From: Psilocybe azurescens
Lineage: Eukaryota > Basidiomycota > Agaricomycetes > Agaricales > Agrocybaceae
Length of the DNA: 64,000 nt
NCBI GenBank assembly: GCA_023853785.1
Contig: JAJIRX010000829.1
Span: 372,001-436,000 of the forward strand
Reading direction: 5' to 3'
A program made the translations under genes and the position numbers. Within the stretch, counting starts at the first letter, position 1. Each line of letters begins with the position of its first letter. Of this stretch, positions 1 to 12,329 are shown piece after piece. A model generated the notes under the pieces. That model did no database searches. It worked only from the letters and a program-made list of their open reading frames with translations, and was not told where the DNA came from.

Positions 1-414
1 AGGACTCGACGCCGACGCCGAATCCTGGGCTTGCTGCTCGACGCCATCTTCCGCTGGCGCCGAAGCAGTCTTCTGTCTTTGCGTGACACAGACGCACGCT
101 TTTTGGGCTCTCCGACAGAGTCTGAGTCATCGCGCGTCCGGCGCTTAGGTACAGTTCCGGTCTGGGAGCGTGTGAGTGGGCGGCGAGGTGGAGAAGGGTC
201 ATCTTTTGATGCAGCAGATCCTTCTTTGTTGTCGCCAGGGGTGGAAGTCTCAGTCTCCTTTCCAAAACCAGGCCCGAGGTGAGCGAGCAGCAATCGCGCC
301 TCATTGTTGAACAAAAATGCATACCTTGCCACCCTCTGAGGCATCGCCCGTCTGAACCAAATCCTCTGCGGGTTGAGCAGCCATATCGACCTTGAGCTCC
401 TGAATATCGGCCAT
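1..414 (-). CDS. Unknown protein, N-terminal part (runs off the window)
   Basis: I do not recognise this gene. On the minus strand an ATG at 414 opens MADIQELKVDMAAQPAED and continues to a GTATGC splice donor after GGCAAG. A plausible acceptor (GGAAAG) lies near 258, after which the frame reads ETETSTPGDNKEGS and then a basic and serine-rich stretch with KRRTRDDSDSVGEPKKR. That composition suggests a disordered, nuclear-type N-terminus, but no domain is visible before the window ends. Near positions 60-90 the better-looking reading frame changes (KTASAPAEDGVEQQAQDS is in another frame), which may be a one-base indel of the kind seen in other genes here. Strand and start are reasonably supported; function is open. 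Confidence 0.5.
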
Positions 415-806
415 GAAGAAATTCTAGCTGGCAATTTTCCTAATAATGAACAATAGCTTCCCTGTGGTGACAAGTTGGTCGACGTGTACTCTAGTTGACA
501 GCATGCAAGACGTTCAGAACGTACTTTAGATAAGAAATTCCCCTTAAACGAGACGAAAGTAGGATGCGGAAAGAGAGGAAGATAATAGGGGTTGCAAGGC
601 TGTGAAGGTTGTTCAAGACAGAAGAAATGAAAGCCCCTGAATTCAGAAGGACGTCTACTTTTTTTTGTGGATGGACACGTGCAACGATTATGTAATTTAT
701 CCGAATTCAACAACATCTGCCCCCAGTGCCGTCCGCCGCACGATCATAATCCGACGCCGCGTCCGACGTTCTTGAGTTCTCCCGTCGCCGACTACGCGCT
801 TTGCAA

Positions 807-2477
807 ATGATTCAAACAGGTCTTATCCAGAATGTTCATGGAGATTTGGTGACAGACGCGTCTTATGACTTCTATGGTCTCCGCTTGGCCACATGTAGTT
901 TGGATCAACGGTGAGTTCAACTCTGGCAGCATCGCAGACATATACTCATAACAATATCAGAATCAAAGTCTGGCAGCTCGATGAGAACAATACGTGGAAC
1001 GTAGAAGACGACTGGAAAGTATGCTTACCTGCATTTTATAAACTTGAACATTCATTTGAACATATACCTCACATGTAGGCTCACGACGCTGCCGTTTCGA
1101 AACTCAGCTGGGCACATCCTGAATTTGGTTCAATAATCGCCTCGTCCTCATTCGATCGTACCGTGAAAATTTGGGAGCAAACAACTGCGCAGTCCGATTC
1201 GCAACAATCGAACAACGTCAACGGTTCATCGCAAAACCATGTACCCATGAACTCCCGATGGACAGAAAGAGCCGTTCTTTCAGACGCTAAAGGCACAGTC
1301 CGAGCTGTCGAATTCGTACCCCACCACTTTGGATTGAAGCTTGTAAGCGCGTCTCTTGCCGAATATCAACTACGAATATGTAAGCTGACCACGGTCAGGC
1401 TACAATATCTACAGACAACATGCTCCGCATCTATGAATGTATCGAGCAGCCCTCTCTTGTTTCATGGCAACTTACCGAAGAACTCGACGTCCTAAGCATA
1501 GCTTCGAGACCATCTCCGGGATACCTCTCAAGAGCTCATACCATAGCTCTTGCAACCCCGACCAGACAAATGCAACTCTCGATGGCGCTTCCGCAACTTT
1601 GGTCGCTCAAGCACTGCAGCAATCGCAAAACGCTGCTCCCAGCCCTCAAGCACGACCAGGATTGGGCAATCGTGAAGCTGATGGTGGGTGGTGTCTGTCG
1701 TGGTGCAAGGACAAATACTGGGGCGAAGTGATCGCCGCTGGTTGCGGGACGACTGGTGTTATAAAAGTTTGTACCTAAATCTTTCCACCTTCTAATGACC
1801 TGCTCTCATCATTTCTCTTTAGATCATTCAAATCAACGCCCGCAGATCATCCACCCTCCTCACTCTCTCTTCCTCTCCAAATGTCGACGCAGGCACAACT
1901 TTAAGCACACATGCGTCTGCACCTGCACCCACCGAACCCACAGACTCGCGGACAGTTGCTGTCCCCGCCATCACTTATGCGATAACCTCAGTGGCCTGGG
2001 CGCCTTCATGCGGTCGCTCTTATCACCTCATCGCCACTGGCGGTAGAGACGGCCACGTACGAATCTGGAAAGTCAAGCCAGGCTCGGAAGATATCGACCC
2101 CGAAAACATAGCAGAAAACGAGGGCGAGGACTCGAAATGGACTGCCGTCGCCGTGGCAGACTTCGATCAGCATAAGTTCGTCGTTCCTCTTGCTCTTTCG
2201 TATATATCACAGCTCATATATTCTCTGCGCAATAGATCAGCGGTCGGAAGAGTAGAGTGGAATATTACTGGGTAAAATCATGTCGTTTTCTCTGACAAGA
2301 CAGGTTTGCTCATGTTAGTCATCTAGGACCATCCTGTCTTCAGCAGGAAACGACGGTCGCATTCGCTTATGGAAAGCTACATCTGGAAACGTATGGAGAC
2401 CAGCCGGAAGTGTAGGCGTGGAGCAGACCGAAGAGCCTCCCCAGCCAAATAGCAAGGATGTGGACATGGATGCGTGA
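807..2477 (+). CDS. SEH1: Nucleoporin SEH1, WD40 protein
   Basis: Encodes the small WD40 beta-propeller protein that in yeast and animals belongs to the Y-complex (Nup84/Nup107) scaffold of the nuclear pore and to the SEA/GATOR2 complex on the vacuole or lysosome. Seven exons fit: 807-910, 961-1018, 1079-1342, 1399-1766, 1823-2175, 2236-2271 and 2327-2477, all with GT-AG introns of 50-60 bases. WD-type repeats are readable: LATCSLDQR/IKVWQLDEN, SWAHPEFGSIIASSSFDRTVKIWE, ATISTDNMLRIYE, LIATGGRDGHVRIWK and TILSSAGNDGRIRLWK. The SEH1-specific LDVLSIASRPSPG region and GGWCLSWCKDKYWGEVIAAG follow. In exon 4 the frame slips by one base at about 1561-1565: HTIALATPT is in one frame and QTNATLDGASATLVAQALQQ in the next, with no intron signals. 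One extra C would restore a single reading frame. Identity is firm; whether the slip is real or a sequence error is not decidable here. Confidence 0.9.
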
Positions 2478-2735
2478 TTTTTGTGGTTAATTTATTGTAT
2501 TTTTACCCCTCAACGATGTCTTTTTTTTCTCGGAATTATGATCATCATAAAACTCAATCTCAGGCTAGCGGCTAGCCGTCGAGTCGTATAATGGTGGTGA
2601 TGGAACCTTCTTTCTTCTTTCTCACTTAAGCCTTGTCATTTGCTACGAACTTACCATTTGGAATCCAGTGACAACTTCCGTCGATACGGATCTATGCCTA
2701 CATATACGAACATGGTCAACTGAGTTTTCATCTTT

Positions 2736-4163
2736 TCAAATCACGTTAATCACGTCCAAAAACCACTTACTGGACGAAAACCGGATAAGCTGCGCAAACC
2801 TCAATCTAACCATCCCCGCCCGAATCTTATTCTTGACCCAATCCGTGCGCACCTTGAACGGGTGATCTGCACCTACGTAGTCCTTGTAAAAGGCGCCTCC
2901 TCCACATGGAATCGGACCTGCTTCAACCTCAGGAAATTCTCTTTGTTCAATATCTTATCCAGCTGCGTGTATGGGTTGAAGTCCACCCCGAAGTAGTCCA
3001 AGTTCATGGGCAGCATGCCGAAGCTCGAAGAAATTATGATGGTTTCGATCACGTTAGATGTTGGGATTTTCTCCAAGAGGCTGATGATCCAGCCGATGGG
3101 CTCGGTTGCATCGCTGCCATTTGTCCAGAATCCTGACTGTACTCCCAGATGGAGAGTCCTCAATGCTTTGAGCGCGCCTAGATTTATAGGATCCGACACA
3201 TTTTCTCTTTCGTCGTCATGAAGAGCTATGCGAAAGAAAAAAACCAACAGCAATCAGCAAATGGCCGCCGCAAAACAAAATCGCAAGCATGCAGAATGGA
3301 CTCTTACCGCTGAACGTTGGGGCGAACGACAGTTGTTGCAGGTTGGGACACGCACGAAGCAACTTCGCGACCTCGGCATGGCTCTTCAGTTGGCAGTACA
3401 TCACGCTAATAATGAGTGTTTGCAGATGCATAACATCGATGTTGGACTGCAGGACCCGCATGATCGCGGCCTCGTTGCTCTGGCCAGAATTTACTATCCA
3501 CGATGCGTCATCTATCAGCAGCGCTTCCAACATCGCATGGCACTGGCTCGTCGCCGCAGGCGGCGGAGGAGATGTAGTAGCATTCTTCGCTAGGAATATA
3601 TCGGCAAAGTTTTTGTTAAGAGGAGGATCCCATATAGCTAACTGCGTTACAGAACTCGAACAATGCTGAAGGATGTCCACAGGAACACCTTTAAGACTAA
3701 CGGACACCATGGACGGCAGCTGCAACGTCTCCGCCACGGATCGATAGAGCACTGGCGGGATATATTTGTGATCTTTCTGCTTCCAGTCCAATTTCGTGAG
3801 GAATCGAAACAAGGGCAGGATCTTTGGCAGAACATTCGCCAATACCTCCATCTCGGTCTCATAATCCCATCCATCGTTGATGAGGACGATCAGCGTCTTC
3901 GTGTACGGCGCCAAATGTGGGGATTGGGTGAGCGTCAGGAGTAAGTTTGCAAAGAGCACGGGATTTCTGAAACTCTCTTCACCAGTGTCGATGAAAGAGG
4001 TGCCTGTGCCTAAGAGTATCGATTCAAAGAGGCGCCTTTGACTGCCAGGGAGGCATGTATGAGAAACCAGGGACAGCGATCGAAGAGTCTCCTTATCCAG
4101 TATCCTGTCAATAACCTCGTCGACGAGTTCCTGAGGAAAGTCTTCAATTGTAGTAGGGGCCAT
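2736..4163 (-). CDS. F-box protein with LRR-like C-terminal region
   Basis: Likely substrate receptor of an SCF ubiquitin ligase. The chosen start at 4163 gives MAPTTIEDFPQELVDEVIDR, a normal fungal F-box opening (LP.EL...I...L). Continuation through LRSLSLVSHTCLPGSQRRLFESILL matches the rest of the F-box. The open frame extends upstream to 4436 but without F-box-like sequence. One intron runs from donor GTAAGAG at 3307 to an acceptor at 3226, joining FAPTFSG to ALHDDERENVSDPINLGAL. The C-terminal part has irregular leucine-rich stretches (LKALRTLHLGVQSGF, VIETIIISSSFGMLP) as in many basidiomycete F-box proteins of unknown target. At the A4/T4 run at 2888-2891 the frame breaks: VRFHVEEAPF is followed one frame over by YKDYVGADHPFKVRTDWVK, ending at TGA 2736. 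The 3' end could instead use a GTAAGTG donor near 2775, so the last residues are uncertain. Confidence 0.72.
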
Positions 4164-4919
4164 CGTCCTTTGACGCTCGTATAGCCTACTAACAGTTCTT
4201 GCAAACCGTCCTGTGGTGGGGGTTAGAAAATGAAAGTTTGAACAGTAAGCATCAAAGCGCCCCCTATACAGTGAGGGAAGGCTGTACACTTTTCTAAGTG
4301 GGGTATGAATTTTTGTGGCCATCTTGATTAGATGTGACTCAGATCTTGGCTGTGTACGTGTATGAGAATAAAGCCGCAGTTCATCTATTTTTGGATTTAG
4401 AGCAAAGGCGTTACATACATTCGCGTTAACGAACAAGGCCTTGTTTTACAAACGGACAAAGAAGGCCTTTACTCAACAATTCATAGAAATGTACTCGAGA
4501 GCTCGATACCACAAATATAATACAAAAACATGGGATTTATTTCATCAATACATAGAATATAACGGCGATATGATGGTAGCTACTAATACTTTAATAGCTC
4601 TTGTGGGTAATGTTATTACAAATATCGATGCAATGCAGTTGAACCGAAATGGCCTGTAGAGACCAACGAACGAACAAGCGACGATGGATGGATGGATGGA
4701 AACCTAATGAATCATACATACATCACTTGATGCTTGATCATGAGTTCGGTGGGGTGATAAATATGGCACCGGGTAGGGGATGCGACGATCTTGTTATACA
4801 GATCCTTGGTATTTTTGTGGTAAGGGGGTAGAGGGTGTGTTGTGTGTGTTGTGTGTGTTGTGTGGGCGTGTGGGCGTGTGAAGAGATGATAGGTATGACT
4901 TGTTGAGTGGGCGAGTGAT
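4164..4919. other. Intergenic, with a short GT-rich simple repeat
   Basis: No convincing coding sequence lies between the F-box start and the 3' end of the glutamate dehydrogenase gene. A GT-rich imperfect microsatellite built on TGTGTGTTG and GTGTGGGC units lies at about 4835-4880, in the presumed 3' flank of the dehydrogenase gene. A short AT-rich part at 4440-4640 shows nothing recognisable. Confidence 0.6.
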
Positions 4920-6677
<1,758 letters not shown>

Positions 6678-7467
6678 TGTAGTATGCGAGTTGGCTGGTA
6701 GAGAAGATTGGAGTGAAGAAGAGAGCTGAGAGAAAAAGACTACATCCGCGAGCCTTTTCTTTGAAACCCTTATCTCGAGTTTGTTATGGTAAATAGATAA
6801 CGAGGGCGATAAATTGCATCGGCCCCTTATCGGGATGAACAAACTTCCTCCGATCGGCCGTGTCCAAGACCACTGTTCACTCAACGGCCCTCCTGCCATG
6901 GTCGAGATCCCTCCGCTGGCAAGCACATCTCATTGTCGTCCTGTGTGCCCATGCGTGTACGTTGCAAGTGACCCCAAATCCACCGTTTCTTCAGCGGTGT
7001 CTCGCTGTCTTTCCTTGAGAGATGCAAATCCTTGGAATATCAATCGTCCGTCGTCATCCGTCGCCCGAACCTACAACTAGACTACTTAGATTAGATTAGA
7101 ATCAGTTTTTCTCAGGGCATTTCTTGGATACAGTATCTCTCACTTGACCATGTTCGCGATAAGATACATTCTAATGTCAAGAGTGCCACAATCTATAAGG
7201 TGTCCTGAATTTATTAAACTAAAAGTAGACCGTGTTAGTGTTCCACTTTTCTCTATGCAACTTTTTATTTTTTTAAAAGCAAGTCGCCATGTACAATGGG
7301 GTAGCCTGATTTCTTGAGCAATTCATGATCAACATTCCCCACCATTCTCCAAAAAATTTCGACTTCTTTACCACGCTGCTTCGACAACTCTGTTTTTACC
7401 GTTATCAAAAATAGGTCAGGTGGCCAGCGATTCCTGACATGTCATACATCATCCAAGCCAACCCCTT
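6678..7467. other. Intergenic / 5' flank of glutamate dehydrogenase
   Basis: Holds the presumed promoter of the minus-strand glutamate dehydrogenase gene. Open frames here are short with no family resemblance, and no repeat shared with the rest of the window was seen. The tandem duplication begins at about 7468. Confidence 0.55.
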
Positions 7468-8349
7468 CAAACTACGCAGATTGAGCGGAAAGAAATCATT
7501 GTGTCAACGGGGCCATTCAGGATGCGGTCCGGCTCAGGGTATACCTTCCGACTCGAAAGGGTAAAAATAGCGACGCGCCGTGATGTACCTGCTTTTATGT
7601 CACAGACTCCTGACTCCTCACAGCTCTTGACAGGGGCAGGGGTGTGCTTTACAGGAGTTGGAGAGGTTTGACGGTTAGAACTGAAAATAAGCGCCGCCCA
7701 TTCTAAGGCTCAGAGTGAGATCTAGGAAACCCGTGGAGCTTCCTCTCGTATTATTCAAAATGAATTTGCTAATGGACTCTGGGGAGATCGATCGTGTCGG
7801 ACAGGCCTCAGCAGAATTGTCCAAGATTCTTGATCCAATTTGATATGTTTGATGTGATAAGATCTATGCGATACGATAACATACAAGAGCTTTGATAAGA
7901 TTGTCGGACAGATTGCAATACTTTTTCCGCTGCTGCGGTCATGTTTCGACGTTGTAGCAGCTCTTACCTGTGCAACTTCAGGTAACTTGAAAGCCGTTAT
8001 CCGTAAAACAGTATAGAATAGAATGGATAGTCTATATATAGAGTCCAGAGGCATCACTGCTCAAATTCGAGTCTAGACATACTTAGAAACATAAACTCAT
8101 CGGCGTCTAGACGGGGTACATTAAGTGGTCAAACTCAAAGACAATGCTTCAATAAAGGCTGTCTACTTACAGATCGTCCCAGATCCTAGCTCCTGGAGTC
8201 GTGAGCGGGTGATGACATCGCAGGAACTTTAACACAGCGAGAGTGATGGAAAAATATCGGTTCCGTGGCTTCTAACAATTTTCGTGATTAGCTTCATTGA
8301 GTATGAAAAAAAGCTAAGCGAGAGTCCCAAGTACAACATAAAACGACAT

Positions 8350-8432
8350 CGAACGGTCGGCGACGGAATCGAACCCGTCGATTAGATTCCGTAAGAGACG
8401 GCACATGATAAGTAGGTAATATTAGCCACCCC
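8350..8432 (-). pseudogene. Degenerate tRNA-like sequence, first of a pair
   Basis: The minus strand carries a perfect-looking internal promoter B box (GGGTTCGATTCC) inside a T-arm-like hairpin, CGACGG paired with CCGTCG. Upstream is CCGTCTCTTACGG, where CTCTTAC would fit an anticodon loop reading CTT (Lys). The acceptor and D arms do not fold well and the T loop is one base too long, so I treat it as a tRNA-derived relic or part of a tRNA-derived SINE. The same sequence recurs at about 17057-17135 in the right copy. Confidence 0.35.
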
Positions 8433-8507
8433 GTAGGAAAGAGCTACATGAGTTCTCAAAGTTATCCCGCCTCCAGAAAGAATGGGAATAATCGAAAACG
8501 ATATTGA

Positions 8508-8582
8508 ACGGTCAGCGACAGGATTAAATCCGTCAATTGGTGTCCGTAAGAGGTAGCACCCTACAACTAAGCTATGTAAAGC
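8508..8582 (-). pseudogene. Degenerate tRNA-like sequence, second of a pair
   Basis: On the minus strand, ATAGCTTAGTTGTAGGGTGC resembles a tRNA D arm with its A box. It is followed by ACCTCTTACGG (again a CTCTTAC loop) and a decayed T arm, GACGGATTTAATCCTGTC, then GCTGACC. It is clearly related to the neighbour at 8350-8432, about 75 bases away in the same orientation. A third box-B-like patch (GGTTCGACTC, minus strand) lies at about 8868-8885. The right copy holds a shortened version at about 17185-17250. Confidence 0.35.
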
Positions 8583-9933
8583 TATTCCTTGCTTTTTCGA
8601 AGACACAAACCTCTGCAGAGAAGAGCAGGATTATCATTCCTCGAAATTACCCCAAAGGTGAGCTGCAGGCGTTCGTGCTATCGAGACCATGCGTTGACAA
8701 AAAGCTATACCTGCAATGACTGACATCGATCAACAAAAATTCATCCGGTGCGTTCAGACACGGCCATCTTGAGTAAATTTTGCATGTGTCATAAGTCAAC
8801 TTGGATTCATTATATCGCAGGGTGCTGTCATATACAACAAGGCGTTTTGTAGACTATCCCTCCGAAGGATAAGAGTCGAACCACATATCCGCAGTGTCAG
8901 GAAGAAAATGCTCTAGAATGCATCCTCATCGCAGATTCGATAGTTGCCCCGGTTTCTTTGTGCCCGAGAGATACATGGCCTAGCATGCATCAATTGAACC
9001 TACGCTGCCAATTCAATTCAAAAATTGAAGGAAGACCCTCTGTCCGAAGTGAAGTCGCACTCAGCGCCCGATGTCGCTGTCGACAGGCATATGCTCGGTA
9101 TGAGATATATGCGCCTGGGTAAGCGCTGCGAGATGAAGAGACGATTTACAGCCACAAAGTAGACAGACACTTCCATCAAGGATGGATGTTTTCAGTTAAG
9201 TTGAGACATCCAAAGTTGCCGAGCCGGTTTTCGAACGCATGTGGAAGCTTATGTCATCTGCCGGAGAATATTTCCGCAACCTGCCGCCGCAGTGCCGCGG
9301 GATAATTCAACGCTTGTTTTACACCTTCGACACTGCCTCAAATCCCATCGACGCTAAGAAGCACGAGAGCAGCGGCCTAGTCACCCACGTTCTTTAGTTT
9401 TTTAGACATCATTACCGGATACTATAGCTCGTTAACTCGCATAGCTTGAACGTATGTTGCAAATCAATCACATCTCATAACAAAACTGACTCGGAAGACC
9501 TTTTTTTGTTCAGCTCTAGTGCTTTGCAGCCTGTACCACAAACTCACAAGTTTTTGACATGTGTGATCAGTGTGCCTTATAGTACGGATTAGTGATTTAT
9601 TTCCTCATACGACTTATCACGCACACCAACGATTGCTTACTGAATGACAGGGCTCGGGCATCCCATTACTTGTGAACTCAAATGATAAAAATAACCACCT
9701 CGTCCCAGTGATTTGTTACAGCCTCTTCAAACACAAGCACAACTGACAGAATCGGTTGACAGAATGAGTCTGACACTACGTCCGTAAACACGACCGGGAC
9801 CTATACGGTCGGTCTTGTTCTGTTTTTGTTTATCTAATCTCCGCGGTATAGCATTCCCTTCTCATATTTAATGGGCTTCGGGATTCTTGTCCATTGTCAA
9901 CACAATCATCCCACATAACATCATATCTTCTGC

Positions 9934-11332
9934 ATGGAGAAAAATTCGGCTGGCATTCAAAATGAGGAGACCGCCGCCATTGGTAAGGCCGGCATTCCAA
10001 TAACTACCATAGTGTTCACTGAACATCAGATTATCTAGACGCGCGAGTCAACTCAATATTACCAAATTTACCGGCGCCTGCATTTGCCAAGAAGGAGCTA
10101 CACATCGATCACGGTATGTCTTGTGGTCATATCCTGCAATCTATTCGTGTCATTGACATGAGATCGCAGACTATGTCCCCGAGAAATCTCTATCGCCAAT
10201 CCCTTCACGTCCGGCAAGCAGGGAACCCGATCGACTTACGCGAATATCAGAAATCGCTCGCCCTATCAGTGACCCTGCGACCCCACTTCTTCTACACACC
10301 GCCCTGCCATTTAATAACCCAGGCACGCCGGTGTTCACTAGCGAAGTGTTCGCTAGCGGAAGTATGCCTAGACAGCCCCGTAGACAACGCACCCGCAAAG
10401 TCGTCACCAAGGAAATACAGCCGATAGACAGCGAAAGTGTAGCAATTCTTGGGATGTCGCCTTTCATGCCTGGGCAAGATTCCATGTACAACCAGAACAG
10501 ACTCGTCCGCAACGAAGTCGTTCTTGCGCGGCATCTTTCACGGCTTCAGCAGACGTACTCGACCTCAGAGTCGACCCACGCTCACAGGGCAGAAGATATG
10601 TACCGCGTCCTTGGGGACCACAAAAGTTCCATCGACCTTCTGAAGCATGTCCAGTCTACGGGTTCCATTCATTCGCATCCAGAGTTCACGGCCCTCGTCG
10701 AAGCCCATAACGAGACTCGGAAAGCTCTCAAAGAGCTCACCAAAGATATCGCTTCTTTCTCTTCCACTACCAGGCAATCTATCGACTATTTGAGCGACAC
10801 CGTACGTCGACTTACATCACCCATCCCAGAGAGTCCTGAATCCACCCTCTCCGCCTCCCATCCAGAGCATGCCATGAGGTCGGTTGACTCACTTTCATCT
10901 TCGCCCAGATATTTTGAGAAATCTCTGTACACCGGCGTAAAGCGTAAGAGATCAACTTCTGGCATATCTCCCAGCGTAGGCGTACCGCCCACCTCACAGG
11001 CCTCTACCAGTGCCGCCCAGAGTGCATACCTGTCACGCTCCAATTCAATCGTGGATGACACCTCCAAAGAAGTAATCTACGGTCCAATCAAGGACGAGGC
11101 CGACCTACTAAATCCAATAGCCGTCGGGAACGACGCAGTCAGAGGTGTCGGCCTTAGTCCGAGCATGATCCATTCCATCCGCATCACTCCAGAACGGCCC
11201 GAGTATCTTGGGATACGATTCCTGAAATTCGAGTACGCCGCTAGGTTTGTTGATCTTGTGCCTTTCGGTGAACATACAGAGCGCCAGGCATTTGTAATCG
11301 AGGAATCGATGAATGCTAACGCTTCCACTTGA
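9934..11332 (+). CDS. Unknown conserved-looking protein, 428 residues (left copy, intact frame)
   Basis: Not recognised. Three exons fit: 9934-9982 (MEKNSAGIQNEETAAI), 10039-10113 (ARVNSILPNLPAPAFAKK) and 10170-11332, with phase-1 junctions and GT-AG introns, ending TGA after SMNANAST. The N-terminal half is proline- and serine-rich and basic (PRQPRRQRTRKVV at the start of exon 3's conserved part). A helical, probably coiled-coil stretch follows (NQNRLVRNEVVLARHLSRLQ and ETRKALKELTKDIASF), then a serine-rich linker with KRKRSTSG, a possible nuclear signal, and a well-ordered C-terminus (GIRFLKFEYAARFVDLVPFG). The duplicated copy at 18321-19719 has very few amino-acid differences over exon 3, which suggests constraint or gene conversion. 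No transposase, protease or integrase motif is visible. Possible roles are guesswork. Confidence 0.6.
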
Positions 11333-11564
11333 CCTTCTAGATCCAAAGGACAATCTCAAACTTTGTAATGTACCATGTACTAATTTTTGGCCTGCGGACT
11401 TCTTTTGGTGCCACATTGGAAAAATATGTTTTTGTGAATAGTGGATCGAATCAAAACATTCAATAGGATAGATTAAAAGTGATGTCAATGTTATATATAC
11501 TATACATATATATTGGACACTAGATAGGTTAAGAACGTGCTACAATAATAACGTTGCAAAGCAT

Positions 11565-12316
11565 TGTAGAACCTCCGTTCTGTCTCAGTACGGAAAGCGG
11601 AAGAACGACGGCACCCTCGGACTAGGCTTTAGGTGCTCCAAGTCCAATGAGCCCGACTGCAGGCGAAACAAAGATCGACAAAACACCCACATTGCGTCAT
11701 TCTGCACCTACTTGCAGCCTAATGCAGGCACCATATCCACGCACCCATACGACATCTAAAAACCAAGAGAACAAAACCATTAAAAAAGCGGATCACCAGG
11801 CAAATAAACCAATTAACCATTGAACCCGACGCGCCTCCGATGATTTAAACATCAAAAGCTTAGAATTAAACTAAGCACATAAATTTTATTGTACGAAAAC
11901 ATACTAAGTAGCCTACTTGTAATTGTTACAGCACTTGATTTTCCCCCAAAAAGAAAATATCAATTTATACACACTATCTTCACACCCACAAACCTCTCAA
12001 ACGTCGCAAGACAAAGAAATCAACATATATATTGTTCGCTCCCCGCATACTTTTCTCTTCACCCATTTTGTACGTATTATCAACCTAAAGGAAACCCTTC
12101 GGAAATTGCTCACCCGCTTTGTCGTCGTTCGCTCGCTCTCTCTCGTTCTCGTTGCGCATCCGTTGCTTTTTGGGTCCCCTTTTCGTACTCGTCAATCTTC
12201 CCCGGACATATTTGCATTTTTCCTATGCCCAGAAAACCCCTGTTTGCTGGAGACTTCCCCAGCAGACAGAATAAAAGAGACCACAGTCCACCCCGGACAA
12301 TACAAATCTCTCTTCA
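11565..12316. mobile_element. Solo LTR (Ty3/gypsy-like), left copy only
   Basis: The block begins TGTAGAACCTCCG and ends AATCTCTCTTCA, the TG...CA form of a retrotransposon LTR. It is flanked by AGCAT on both sides (11560-11564 and 12316-12320, one base shared with the element end), a 4-5 bp target duplication. The right copy of the duplication has the matching empty site, GCAAAACATAATC at about 19944, with no insert. No internal domain or second LTR is present, so it is a solo LTR. Orientation is not certain. Assignment to gypsy is from its length and ends only. Confidence 0.8.
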
Positions 12317-12329
12317 GCATAATTGAAAG

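Noticed and set aside
8350..8582. Functional lysine tRNA genes
   Set aside because: The promoter-like boxes and loop are present, but acceptor, D and anticodon stems do not pair properly, so only a tRNA-like relic is supported.
10171..10512. 113-codon and related minus-strand frames opposite the unknown 428-residue gene
   Set aside because: They are antisense shadows that recur at the same places in both duplicates because the sense sequence is conserved.
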